A stretch of 64,000 bases of DNA. Source: Pseudomonas sp. DTU12.3 (lineage in GTDB: Bacteria; Pseudomonadota; Gammaproteobacteria; Pseudomonadales; Pseudomonadaceae). Position 1 is the stretch's first letter. Each line of letters opens with the position of its first letter. A program made the position numbers and the translations under genes. The DNA is taken from positions 4,547,001 to 4,611,000 of the forward strand of contig NZ_CP027218.1 in assembly GCF_004124275.1 (NCBI RefSeq), given 5' to 3'. The notes below the pieces were generated by a model. It made no database searches, was not told where the DNA came from, and saw only the letters and a list, made by a program, of their open reading frames with translations. Below are positions 1-8,360 of this stretch, piece after piece.

Positions 1-1
1 C

Positions 2-40
2 GCGGTCGAAACCGCTTACCTGTGCGAATACCGCGGCTAA
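2..40 (+). CDS. 3' end of an unidentified gene (partial)
   Basis: The window opens in the last 12 codons of a reading frame ending AYLCEYRG and TAA at 38-40. A hairpin terminator follows about 20 bases later, which supports a real gene end. Too little remains to name the product. Confidence 0.35.
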   Translation, partial: AVETAYLCEYRG

Positions 41-60
41 ACCCGCGGGTTCCACAGCGC

Positions 61-98
61 AAAAAAATGCCCGTGGCGTAAAGACACGGGCATTTTTT
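61..98. terminator. Bidirectional Rho-independent terminator
   Basis: An A-run, the stem ATGCCCGTG, a 9-base loop, the pairing arm CACGGGCAT and a T-run form a symmetrical terminator. It lies between the partial gene on the plus strand and the MOSC gene on the minus strand and can serve both. Confidence 0.85.
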
Positions 99-111
99 AT
101 GGCAACGACGT

Positions 112-918
112 TTACTCGAGCACTTCCACCGACATGCCCACTTCAAGTCGGCCATTACTGTCATTCACCAGGTTCTGACCGAACATCGCGCCATCGGCCT
201 GAGCACGGTACTTCTGCAGCGTCGCCAGCGGCTCGCGGTCAGCACTGCGCTCGCCGGTTTGCGGATCAATGGTGGTGAGAATGCAGCGCGAGCAGGATTT
301 GACGATGCGGAACTCGACATCGCCAATGCGAATACGCTTCCAGCCATCTTCGGCGTAAGCCTCGCTGCCTTCGATCACCAGATTCGGTCGGAAACGCAGC
401 ATTTCCAACGGTCGCCCGACCTTTTGCGCAAGGTCCTGCAGTGACGCCTCGCCGATCAGAAGCAGCGGAAAGCCGTCGGCGAACGCGACCTGATCGTCAT
501 CCTTGCCGAAACCTGCCTGCGTCATCCGCGCGCGCGCCATCGGCACTTGAACCAGACGAGTTGGCTTGCCGATGAAATCACTGACCCAGCGCGCAGCCTC
601 ATCGCCAGCGTCTGGCACGCGCAGGGTGTCACGCCAAATGGTCACGCCGCGCAGTTCGGCGTCATCGCCGGGCAAGGCAATGTCGATGGCAGACTGTTCA
701 GGAGCGCGCAGGGTCAGCCCACCCTGAGCATTCCACAGGGCCGACAACTGGCTCATTTTCGCTTCAGCGCGCTGGGTCAGGAAGCGGCCGCTGGCTTCAT
801 CCACGAGCATCCAGCGTCGGTCGCCATCAAGCCCCAGCTTGTCGAGATCGACGCTTTGCAGCACATCGACTTTGCCGGATTTCAACGGGTAACGATAAAG
901 CGCGCTCAGACGCAGCAT
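112..918 (-). CDS. MOSC domain-containing protein
   Basis: This 268-residue protein has an N-terminal MOSC beta-barrel half (start MLRLSALYRYPLKS) and a C-terminal MOSC domain with the conserved cysteine in the motif SCSRCILTT. MOSC proteins resemble the C-terminus of molybdenum cofactor sulfurase and, like YcbX, are thought to pass sulfur to or bind molybdenum cofactor for reduction of N-hydroxylated compounds. An upstream frame allows a start at 948, but the ATG at 918 follows an AGGGAG ribosome site at good spacing and matches the family's usual first residues. Molybdenum cofactor genes lie about 6 kb away. The substrate cannot be read from sequence. Confidence 0.85.
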   Translation of the reverse strand: MLRLSALYRYPLKSGKVDVLQSVDLDKLGLDGDRRWMLVDEASGRFLTQRAEAKMSQLSALWNAQGGLTLRAPEQSAIDIALPGDDAELRGVTIWRDTLRVPDAGDEAARWVSDFIGKPTRLVQVPMARARMTQAGFGKDDDQVAFADGFPLLLIGEASLQDLAQKVGRPLEMLRFRPNLVIEGSEAYAEDGWKRIRIGDVEFRIVKSCSRCILTTIDPQTGERSADREPLATLQKYRAQADGAMFGQNLVNDSNGRLEVGMSVEVLE

Positions 919-984
919 GGCCAGCTCCCTGGAGGATAAAGACGCCACCCTATACGAGCTGGTTCAGGGAATCAAAGAGCAAAG

Positions 985-1078
985 ACTGTAGGAGTGAGCC
1001 CGCTCGCGATAGCGGTGTAGCAAGCAATGACTGGGGGCTGACACCCCGCTATCGCGAGCAGGCTCACTCCTGCACAGT
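985..1078. repeat. REP-like inverted pair
   Basis: The arms ACTGTAGGAGTGAGCCCGC and GCGAGCAGGCTCACTCCTG, each continuing into CGCTATCGCGAG-type sequence, face each other across about 25 bases. This is the intergenic palindromic repeat type common in fluorescent Pseudomonas. It sits between the convergently spaced ends of the MOSC and cheV genes. Confidence 0.8.
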
Positions 1079-1083
1079 GTGTG

Positions 1084-2019
1084 TCAGGCCGGGACTTCGT
1101 CGAGCATCAGGCGCTGGCGCACCACGTCGACCAGTTTGTCCGGCTGGAACTTGGAGAGGAAATTGTCGCAACCGACCTTCTTCACCATCGAGTCGTTGAA
1201 GCTGCCGGACAGCGAGGTATGCAACACCACATACAGGCCGCGCAGACGCGGATCGTTGCGAATTTCGGTGGTCAGACGGTAACCGTCCATTTCCGGCATT
1301 TCCGCGTCGGTGAAGATCATCAGCAGCTTGTCGGTCATGTTCACGCCGGTGTCGGCCCAGGCCTTGAGCATGTTCAACGCCTTCAGGCCGTCGCTGGCGA
1401 TGTGCATTTTCACCCCGAGCTGGCCAAGGGTGTCGCGCAATTGCGAAAGCGCCACATTGGAATCGTCCACCAACAGCACTTCGCGGCCACGGGCACGCTC
1501 CAGCACTGGATCTTCGAGCTTTTCGCGGGAGACTTTGGCGTTGTACGGAACGATCTCGGCGAGAACTTTTTCGACGTCGATGATTTCCACCAGTTGATCG
1601 TCAACCTTGCTGATCGCGGTCAGGTAGTGCTGACGGCCAGCGCTGGTTGGCGGCGGCAGAATGGCTTCCCAGTTCATGTTGACGATGCGATCCACACCAC
1701 CGACCAGGAAAGCCTGCACCGAGCGGTTGTATTCGGTGACGATGATCGTGCTGTTCGGCCCCGGCACCAGCGGGCGCATGCCGATCGCCTGAGACAGGTC
1801 AATCACCGGCAACGTCTGCCCGCGCAGATTGACCACACCACAGACAAACGGGTGCCGCTGAGGCATCAGGGTCAGTTTCGGCAACTGCAGCACTTCCTGC
1901 ACCTTGAACACGTTGATCGCGAACAATTGGCGCCCGGCCAGTCGAAACATGAGAATTTCCAGGCGATTCTCACCCACCAGTTGCGTGCGTTGGTCTACCG
2001 TGTCGAGAATGCCGGCCAT
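1084..2019 (-). CDS. cheV: Chemotaxis coupling protein CheV
   Basis: This 311-residue protein has a CheW-like domain (about residues 20-165, with VVNLRGQTLPVIDL) followed by a receiver domain (about 180-305, with LLVDDS and the phospho-acceptor aspartate in FTDAEMPEMDG near residue 237). CheV couples chemoreceptors to the CheA kinase and adapts through phosphorylation of its receiver. The chosen ATG follows CAGGAG at 8 bases; an upstream ATG at 2052 adds 11 residues and has no good ribosome site. No other chemotaxis genes are in the window, so it works with a distant cluster. Confidence 0.93.
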   Translation of the reverse strand: MAGILDTVDQRTQLVGENRLEILMFRLAGRQLFAINVFKVQEVLQLPKLTLMPQRHPFVCGVVNLRGQTLPVIDLSQAIGMRPLVPGPNSTIIVTEYNRSVQAFLVGGVDRIVNMNWEAILPPPTSAGRQHYLTAISKVDDQLVEIIDVEKVLAEIVPYNAKVSREKLEDPVLERARGREVLLVDDSNVALSQLRDTLGQLGVKMHIASDGLKALNMLKAWADTGVNMTDKLLMIFTDAEMPEMDGYRLTTEIRNDPRLRGLYVVLHTSLSGSFNDSMVKKVGCDNFLSKFQPDKLVDVVRQRLMLDEVPA

Positions 2020-2473
2020 CAATGACTCCTGGGCTTGTTCTGTTGAATTCACTAAGAGGGTTTATCGGCTGCGTGCGGCGAATCTTGATGACTGCTAAAT
2101 TCGCATAGCAAAATGCCACAACCGGCCATTGATGTCACATTAACATCATGGTTTACTGGCCCCCGTGATTTCATCTGCTACAGTCCTTGCGGCGCGACCT
2201 CGGTTTGCGTCCCAGGTTCCCGCGTCTAGGGGATTCCCCTACCCACAATCAGGCCCAACCTGATATTCGCGATATCCAATAGCCATTAATGTGACGCCAT
2301 TCTCATTGCATGAACGGAGTCAGGCTATTGTGTGCGATCGCAGTTCAGTGGAAACACATCCTCTTGAAACCCCGAACTTGTGCACCTGCGCACCGGGGCG
2401 CGATCTCGCGACGGTTCATCATCGTCGACACACACGGCATTCCCTCATCAGACATGACGTGGTGGAGATAAGC
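2020..2473. other. Intergenic region, cheV promoter side
   Basis: This 454-bp gap between divergent genes holds the promoters of cheV and of the plus-strand Hpt-like gene. Apart from the 15-bp palindrome at 2227-2241, nothing else was recognised. A frame open from 2291 joins the downstream gene but has no ribosome site and an atypical composition. Confidence 0.5.
2227..2241. promoter_or_regulatory. Perfect 15-bp palindrome, possible operator
   Basis: TAGGGGA-T-TCCCCTA is a perfect inverted repeat in a promoter region. NarL/FixJ-type regulators often bind short inverted heptads of this kind, and such a regulator is encoded 2 kb downstream. A somewhat similar TAGGA-N4-TCCTA site lies ahead of the other LuxR-type regulator in this window. 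That it is bound by either is inference. Confidence 0.4.
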
Positions 2474-2944
2474 ATGCCAATCGACCGTAAAGAGTGGGCC
2501 CAGCGGTTCCCCGAATTTCTCGTCGAGGCTGAAACGCTGCTGGCCAAGTCCGAAGAGTGCCTCAGCCACCTGCAATTGATCAGCAACGACAAAGATGCCA
2601 TCGATTGCATGCTTACTACCCTCCTCAAGCTCGCGGGCAGAGCCCAGGCCTTGGCCCTGGAAGCTGTTTCCGAGTTTTCCCTGCACATTTACGGCTTGCT
2701 CAACCTCGCGCAGGATCATGTCGACCTGCACGAACAGGCGCTCGCGGCCTTGAAAGACTGCTTCACGCTGATGGCCTGGCAGCTCGAACTGGTTGATCAG
2801 AACACCGGGCAACTGGGCCTGGATGACAGTGAACAGACCTCGTTGCTCGAGGCCTTTGCCTTTCAGGTCGGCCAGACTCGTTTTCAACCGGTACCCGCGT
2901 CACAGCCTTTGTCACTTATGTCCTATTCAGAGCGACAGGCCTGA
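2474..2944 (+). CDS. Hpt-like helical protein lacking the phospho-acceptor histidine
   Basis: This predicted helical protein of 156 residues starts at an ATG 8 bases behind GGAG. Residues 13-75 align by eye with the CheA P1/Hpt pattern (FxxEAxxxL ... HTLKGSAxxLGL). The segment LLKLAGRAQALAL at residues 50-62 keeps the Gly, Ala and hydrophobic positions but has Leu51 where the phosphorylated histidine should be. It may be a scaffold or inhibitor of phosphotransfer, or simply a coincidental helical bundle. It sits 450 bp ahead of a sensor kinase/regulator pair on the same strand and opposite cheV. I do not recognise a named family. Confidence 0.7.
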   Translation: MPIDRKEWAQRFPEFLVEAETLLAKSEECLSHLQLISNDKDAIDCMLTTLLKLAGRAQALALEAVSEFSLHIYGLLNLAQDHVDLHEQALAALKDCFTLMAWQLELVDQNTGQLGLDDSEQTSLLEAFAFQVGQTRFQPVPASQPLSLMSYSERQA

Positions 2945-3396
2945 CGAACGCGCATGTCGTAATTGAAATGTTCATACCTGCCAGCGACAAGACCCATTAA
3001 ATAACCCACCTGACCAGAGCGGATATTTTCCAGCAGGCCTCAGGGTTTTCCTGTGTCCAGGTAACCCAACTTCGGACACGTAACGATATCTATCGAACTC
3101 GATAAACTGACTTTTTCCATTATGGAACTTACGTCCAACATGTCGTATTTCCTGACTTATTGGACATATATGGCAAACGCGACCAACGGTATCTTAAGTG
3201 GTATTATGCCGACCGTTAGTTGCTTTCAATTTAATGGCACTGTGACTTCAGAGATCGACATCCAGCGAAGTTGACGGTCAATACCGCGCACTGAAGCCTG
3301 TTGAAATCAATAATATATTTGTCAGCATTTCCAGACAGAGACCCGTCAGCCTTCGGCAGGTCTACCCGCAGCGAACATCCATTGGCTCCATCCGTT
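2945..3396. other. Intergenic region upstream of the sensor kinase
   Basis: This 450-bp stretch is more AT-rich than its surroundings and presumably holds the promoter of the kinase/regulator operon. Imperfect TCCAA/TTGGA pairs are visible around 3130-3165. No gene, RNA or clear terminator was found. The kinase frame is open back to a TTG at 3301. Confidence 0.4.
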
Positions 3397-4290
3397 ATGT
3401 ACGCCAGCCTCAAGTCAATCTCTACATGGCCACCCTCCCGGGAAAATGCCCGCCGGTTCACCCTCATATTGTGTGTGCTCGCGGCACTGGGCAGTCTGCT
3501 GACCTATGGTTTTTCCCTGCCACTTTACTTCGGGTTGCTGTCGCTCAACATCGCGGCCACGGCTTGTGTATGGGTGCAATATCGGCTGTCGCGCAAATCG
3601 ATCAAGTTTCAGCCGCAAGAACTCGCTGATCGCTTGCTCGAAGTCCAGGAAAACGAGCGCCATCGCCTCAGCCGCGAATTGCACGACGACATTGGCCAGT
3701 TGCTGACCGCCGCCAAACTGCAAAGCGAGTGGCTCAAGCGGCGCCTGCCGGAAGATTTGCAAGAGCACTGCACAACGCTCTGCGACACGCTCGAAGAAAC
3801 CCTCAACAAGGTGCGCGATGTTTCGGCGATCCTTAACCCGCGCCAATTGACCAGCCTTGGCCTGGAGGCCAGCCTGCGCGCGCACCTGCTCAAGACACTG
3901 GCCAACACCCCGGTGCACTGGAGCCTCGATTGCCAGCAGCGCCTCAACGGTATTCCTGAAGAAATGGCGGTCGCCGCGTTCCGTATCGCGCAGGAAGCCG
4001 TAACCAATATCCTGCGTCACGCCCAGGCGAAGAACCTGCTGATACGCGTGCAGCGACTGCCTCAGGGACTGACGCTGATGATCACCGATGATGGCCAGGG
4101 ATTTGCGCCAGCCGCCAATCCGGGGCGAGAAGGACAACGGGGCATGGCCGGGATGGCCGAACGTATCGAGCAATTGGGTGGCACGCTGAGCGTCACCAGT
4201 GAGCCTGGCAATGGCACTCGGATCGAAGCACTTTTCCCCTGGGCGCCCCGGGCACTCGAGCGGGCCAGTACGAATAAGGTTATGCGTTGA
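3397..4290 (+). CDS. NarX/DegS-type sensor histidine kinase
   Basis: The protein has two adjacent membrane segments near its N-terminus (about residues 20-60), then a HisKA_3 dimerisation domain with H96 in RELHDDIGQLL. The ATPase core follows: N-box AQEAVTNILRHA, ITDDGQGF and a C-terminal GNGTRIEALFP. It has no sizeable periplasmic domain, so it probably senses within or near the membrane. Its stop overlaps the start of a LuxR-type response regulator, the standard pairing for this kinase class. The start is uncertain: ATG 3397 lacks a clear ribosome site and the frame is open from TTG 3301, which would add 32 residues. The signal is unknown. Confidence 0.85.
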   Translation: MYASLKSISTWPPSRENARRFTLILCVLAALGSLLTYGFSLPLYFGLLSLNIAATACVWVQYRLSRKSIKFQPQELADRLLEVQENERHRLSRELHDDIGQLLTAAKLQSEWLKRRLPEDLQEHCTTLCDTLEETLNKVRDVSAILNPRQLTSLGLEASLRAHLLKTLANTPVHWSLDCQQRLNGIPEEMAVAAFRIAQEAVTNILRHAQAKNLLIRVQRLPQGLTLMITDDGQGFAPAANPGREGQRGMAGMAERIEQLGGTLSVTSEPGNGTRIEALFPWAPRALERASTNKVMR

Positions 4291-4946
4291 CTTGTAACTT
4301 ACTTCTGGTGGATGACCACTCGCTGATCAGGGCCGGCGTTCGCGCTCTGGTATTGGATATTCCCGGTTACGCAGTAATCGGCGAAGCCAATGACGGCTCG
4401 CAACTGCTCGAAATGGTCGAGCAGTTGAGTCCCGACATCGTGCTTCTGGATATTTCCATGAAGGAAACCGGCGGCCTCGAAGCCCTGCAACGGCTCAAAC
4501 GTGTGCGCCCACAAAGCAAAGTGCTGATCCTGTCGATGCACACCGATCCTGCGCTGATCATGCAGGCACTGGAGTCCGGCGCCCACGGTTATCTTCTGAA
4601 GGACACCACTGCCACCGAACTCGAACACGCGCTGGAAGCCTTGCGCAACGGCGAGCGTTATTTGAGTCCGGCGATCGCCCACACGGTGATCACCCAGGCG
4701 CTGACCCGGAATCAGAAGCAGCAACCGGAAGTGGCCGACTCGCATAATCTGACGGCGCGTCAGCTGGAAATTCTCCGGCTGATCGTGCGCGGCAAATCCA
4801 CCCGGGAAATTGCCAACGGCCTCGGCCTGAGCATCAAGACTGTCGAGACCCACCGCTCGCAGATCATGAAACGCCTGCAAATCTACGATGTGGCGGGCCT
4901 GGTGCTGTTCGCCGTGCGCGAGCAGATCATCAGCCTTGATGATTGA
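4287..4946 (+). CDS. LuxR/NarL-family response regulator
   Basis: This 219-residue regulator has a receiver domain with paired acidic residues in VDDHS, phospho-acceptor D55 in LLDIS, and the conserved lysine in LLKDTT. A C-terminal LuxR helix-turn-helix follows, with LTARQLEILRLI and SIKTVETHRSQIMKRL. The TTG start overlaps the kinase stop by 4 bases and has AAGG upstream, indicating translational coupling. It is the output partner of the preceding kinase. Its 3' end overlaps the convergent yegS gene by 17 bases. Confidence 0.92.
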   Translation: MTCNLLLVDDHSLIRAGVRALVLDIPGYAVIGEANDGSQLLEMVEQLSPDIVLLDISMKETGGLEALQRLKRVRPQSKVLILSMHTDPALIMQALESGAHGYLLKDTTATELEHALEALRNGERYLSPAIAHTVITQALTRNQKQQPEVADSHNLTARQLEILRLIVRGKSTREIANGLGLSIKTVETHRSQIMKRLQIYDVAGLVLFAVREQIISLDD

Positions 4947-5847
4947 CCGACGGTTTGCCGCCCAACAGCGGTGAACCCTTGGGCAAATGCACCCGCAACG
5001 CCGCCCGACGCGCTTCAAAGCGCATGCTGTCGCCCTCCAGCGGTTCGCCGTCAAGATTGATATAAAGCCCCTCGGCCACCTTGATCTCGACCCACGGCAA
5101 GCGAGTGCGGACGAACATGTTGTCGATGCCGAAGCCGTCGCTGAGCAGGTTCTTCAATGTCCCGACCAACTCCTGTGGCGCCGGCAGGATACTGATATCG
5201 AGCATCCCGTCATCGACCAACGCCTGGGGACACAACACGTGCCCGCCACCGGCCTGGCGACCGTTACCGATGCCCAACGCCAGCAGGTCGCCACGCCAGT
5301 GGAAATCCGGCCCTTGCAGCTCACCATGGGCGGCGTGCAGCTCACTGAATCGCGACAATCCGGTGAACAGGTAGGCAGCGCCACCCAAGACCTTTTTCAG
5401 GTCTTCCGAGGTGTTGGCGGTGACCTGACTACCGAAACCGCCCGTGGCCATATTAAGGAAGATCTGCCCGCCCACTTCGCCCAGATCGATAGCCGATGGC
5501 GGTGTATCGAGCAGTTCAAGCGCCTCGGCCGGTTCCAGCGGAATACCCGCCGCACGAGAAAAATCGTTGGCCGTGCCCAGCGGCAATAGCACCAGGCTGG
5601 CCTTATGGGGTTGTTGCGCAAGGGCTTCGGCGATGTCGCGCAAGGTGCCATCACCGCCGCCGGCAATAATTTGCGTGTACCCCGCCTCCAGCGCCTCCGT
5701 CACCAGACGTTGCGCATCGCCGGCTTCCCAGGTCAGTCGAACCGCCAGCTCCCAGCCTTTCTCGCGCTTGGCCTCGACGGCGGCACGTACGGACTCGTTG
5801 AGTGCCTGCTTGCCATGCAGAATCAATAGCGCCCTTTGCTCACTCAT
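4930..5847 (-). CDS. yegS: YegS-like lipid kinase
   Basis: This 305-residue member of the diacylglycerol kinase family carries the catalytic-domain motif IIAGGGDGTLRDIAEAL near residue 60 and later GTANDFSRAAGIP. YegS phosphorylates lipids such as phosphatidylglycerol in vitro; the physiological substrate is unsettled. The ATG at 5847 follows GGAGTGAC at good spacing, whereas the 18-residue upstream extension has no ribosome site. The length is normal for the family. Confidence 0.9.
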   Translation of the reverse strand: MSEQRALLILHGKQALNESVRAAVEAKREKGWELAVRLTWEAGDAQRLVTEALEAGYTQIIAGGGDGTLRDIAEALAQQPHKASLVLLPLGTANDFSRAAGIPLEPAEALELLDTPPSAIDLGEVGGQIFLNMATGGFGSQVTANTSEDLKKVLGGAAYLFTGLSRFSELHAAHGELQGPDFHWRGDLLALGIGNGRQAGGGHVLCPQALVDDGMLDISILPAPQELVGTLKNLLSDGFGIDNMFVRTRLPWVEIKVAEGLYINLDGEPLEGDSMRFEARRAALRVHLPKGSPLLGGKPSVNHQG

Positions 5848-6278
5848 AACAGTCACTCCGACAATGGTTGGGTCATGAGATATCCGACCCTCGAAGCGCA
5901 CAAAAAAGTCGCGGGAGTCGCAATTAATTCAGGCGTCTGGCCGCGACGTCCTACAGGGTGGTATTTATTCTTACAAAAAATGCGGAAACGGCTTAATTGA
6001 CCAGACTTTGTGTCTAGTCCACCGTGTGTCGGCGCTATCAATCTGCAACCCAACAATACACAAGGATGTGCATGTAATGAGTGGATACACCTTCACGACT
6101 ATCGACAATCAATCGGGCGACATCCGTTGCCAACGTCAACTCGAAGCAGAAGGCGGATGCGCTCATGCAAAGCGTTGATGCCAGAAAGCCAGTGAGTCAG
6201 ACCGTACCCGCCAGTGACTGTCACCTGTTGCATAAAACCGATACCAAAGACCGCGCCAAAACCACTGGAGACATTGCT
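5848..6278. other. Intergenic region with a possible 33-codon ORF
   Basis: This 431-bp gap lies between yegS and a small membrane protein gene. An ATG at 6077, 10 bases after AAGGA, opens a 33-codon frame (MSGYTFTTIDNQSG..., stop TGA 6176-6178). The adjacent frame is open from GTG 6081 through the downstream gene. Either could be a short coding region or leader; neither has independent support. Confidence 0.35.
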
Positions 6279-6470
6279 ATGGAACCTCGATTTGCCGAGC
6301 TTGAAACCCATCTCAAGTACATTCGACGCGACATGGACGAAGTCAGAGGTGACGTCAAATCGATCAAGCATCGTCTTGCCTATGCGGCAGGGGCAACCGC
6401 AGTGGTATTGGGTCTGCTGGGCTGGGTGGCCAACAGCCGTTTTGATCAGTTGGTGACGCTCGTGGGCTGA
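6279..6470 (+). CDS. Small coiled-coil protein with a C-terminal membrane anchor
   Basis: Residues 1-35 of this 63-residue protein form a charged heptad-like helix (FAELETHLKYIRRDMDEV). They are followed by a hydrophobic segment, residues 38-53 (AAGATAVVLGLLGWVA), and a short tail. Many bacterial genomes encode similar short helix-plus-anchor proteins, often of unknown role. ATG 6279 follows CTGGAG at 8-11 bases. The same frame runs back to GTG 6081, but that extension is compositionally poor. No function is proposed. Confidence 0.65.
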   Translation: MEPRFAELETHLKYIRRDMDEVRGDVKSIKHRLAYAAGATAVVLGLLGWVANSRFDQLVTLVG

Positions 6471-6529
6471 ATGTCCGGAGTGCTGGCGCCGGTTGTTTGC
6501 AACCGGCACGGCACTCACAACAGCGAGTT

Positions 6530-7756
6530 TCAACCGAGAAGATCACTCAACGGGATGAAACTCACCTCATCACCGGCCACCAACGTTCTTCCTTCCAGCA
6601 CCTCTACAAGACCATCGGCCCAGGCAGCACTGCGCAGAACACCGGAGCTTTGATTGCGGTAAATGATTGCCCGCCCCTGCTCAAGACGACCGCGCAAATA
6701 TTCCCGCCGGTTGCCGGCTTGCGGCCAGTCGAAGCCCGCAGGCACCTTGAACTTCAGCGGTTCGAGATCCTGCACACCTTGCCGGCGCAACAGATAAGGG
6801 CGAGTCAGCAAGGCGAACGTCACCAGCGTCGACGCCGGATTCCCTGGCAAACCGATCACTGGCACATTGCGAAAATGGCCGACGGTCAATGGTTTGCCTG
6901 GCTTGATCGCGAGCTTCCACAACGCCAGCTCTCCCTCCTCCCGCAACGCGATGCCAAGAAAGTCGGCCTCGCCGACCGACACGCCACCGGTGGAAAGAAT
7001 CAGGTCAACGTCCTGCAGTTCGCCCAGGCGGGTTCGGGTGGTGGCCAGATCATCCGGAAGAATGCCGGCATCGATCACCTCGCACCCAAGCCGCTGCAGC
7101 CAGCTGCACAGCACCACGCGATTGCTGTTGTAGATCTGCCCCGGGCCTAACGCCTGCCCCGGTTCGACCAGCTCATCCCCGGTCGAGAGCACCGCCACAC
7201 GGACCTTGCGCACGACATTGAGTCCGGCACAACCCAACGATGCAGACAAGCCCTGCTCGATCGGGCCGAGCCGGGTTCCAGCCTCAAGGATCAATTCACC
7301 AACGGTGGTTTCCTGACCTTGCGGGCGGATGTTCTGTCCTGCGGCCATCGTCTCGATGAAACGTACCCGGCCATCGGCCTGGACCTCGGCGTTTTCTTGC
7401 ATCTCGACGCAATCTGCACCCGCTGGAACCGGCGCACCGGTAAAAATCCGCGCGCAGGTTCCCCGCTGCAAAGGCTCGGGCGCCTGACCGGCAAAAACTT
7501 TCTGGCTGACCGGCAGCGGTGCGCCCGTCCAGTCCGCCAGATTCAGGGCATAGCCATCCATGGCGCTGTTCGGCCACGGTGGCAGATCAAGGGTCGAAAT
7601 CAGATCCTCGGCCAGCACCCGTCCCTGAACCTCGGCCAGCGGCAAGTATTCACGCTCGCTGATGGGTGAGGCCGTGGCCAGTTCCAGCAAGCGCGCCAGC
7701 GCCGCCTCGACGGGCATCAGGCTAGCGGTCTTGCCCGGCTTACCCACGGGATTCAC
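6530..7756 (-). CDS. moeA: Molybdopterin molybdenumtransferase MoeA
   Basis: This 408-residue protein inserts molybdate into adenylylated molybdopterin to finish molybdenum cofactor. Visible signatures are LPPWPNSAMDGYAL in the N-terminal region, the central STGDELVEPG and STGGVSVGEADF motifs, and PVIGLPGNPAST ahead of the C-terminal domain. It starts with GTG inside the 3' end of moaB (17-base overlap), so the two are co-transcribed and probably coupled. mobA is divergent just upstream of moaB. In P. aeruginosa the second moeA/moaB/mobA set has this arrangement (from memory). Confidence 0.95.
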   Translation of the reverse strand: MNPVGKPGKTASLMPVEAALARLLELATASPISEREYLPLAEVQGRVLAEDLISTLDLPPWPNSAMDGYALNLADWTGAPLPVSQKVFAGQAPEPLQRGTCARIFTGAPVPAGADCVEMQENAEVQADGRVRFIETMAAGQNIRPQGQETTVGELILEAGTRLGPIEQGLSASLGCAGLNVVRKVRVAVLSTGDELVEPGQALGPGQIYNSNRVVLCSWLQRLGCEVIDAGILPDDLATTRTRLGELQDVDLILSTGGVSVGEADFLGIALREEGELALWKLAIKPGKPLTVGHFRNVPVIGLPGNPASTLVTFALLTRPYLLRRQGVQDLEPLKFKVPAGFDWPQAGNRREYLRGRLEQGRAIIYRNQSSGVLRSAAWADGLVEVLEGRTLVAGDEVSFIPLSDLLG

Positions 7757-8279
7757 AAGGTGCCGCCTGTTTCAGATGCGTAACGAAATTGCACGGACGG
7801 TGCCGAGCATCGAGCTGTTCGCCAAGAATGCCGTCCCAACCTGTACGCACCGCGTTGGTCGAGCCCGGCAAGCAGCAAACCAGCGTACCGTTGGCCAGCC
7901 CGGCCAGTGCGCGCGATTGCACGGTCGAAGTGCCGATGTCGGCTACCGAAATCTGCCGGAACAGTTCGCCGAAACCATCCACTTGCTTGTCGAGCAGGCA
8001 CGCTACCGCTTCCGGCGTGCTGTCGCGGCCGGTGAAACCGGTGCCGCCAGTGATCAGCACCACTTGCACGACATCGTCGGCAATCCAGTTGGCGACTTGC
8101 GCACGAATTTTGTAGAGATCATCTTTGAGCAAGACCCGCTCCGCCAGAAGGTGACCAGCCGCCGTCAAGCGGTCGACGAAGACCTGGCCTGAGGTGTCGG
8201 TTTCCAGGGTACGGGTATCACTGACAGTCAGTACCGCTATATTGAGCGGCACGAAAGGTACATCAGCCTTGGCTTTCAT
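7740..8279 (-). CDS. moaB: Molybdopterin adenylyltransferase-like protein MoaB
   Basis: This 179-residue MogA/MoaB-fold protein has the nucleotide-binding motif VLITGGTGFTGRDSTPEAV. It probably adenylylates molybdopterin before MoeA inserts the metal. It is first in the moaB-moeA operon and divergent from mobA with about 80 bp between starts, so both promoters share that gap. The length is normal. Confidence 0.93.
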   Translation of the reverse strand: MKAKADVPFVPLNIAVLTVSDTRTLETDTSGQVFVDRLTAAGHLLAERVLLKDDLYKIRAQVANWIADDVVQVVLITGGTGFTGRDSTPEAVACLLDKQVDGFGELFRQISVADIGTSTVQSRALAGLANGTLVCCLPGSTNAVRTGWDGILGEQLDARHRPCNFVTHLKQAAPCESRG

Positions 8280-8360
8280 AGGCTCGTCCAGTTGTAGGAG
8301 AAACAGCCCGGTGTTATATCACAGCGCCCCATTTTTTCGCCGCCCCCGTGGAGAGCTGCC

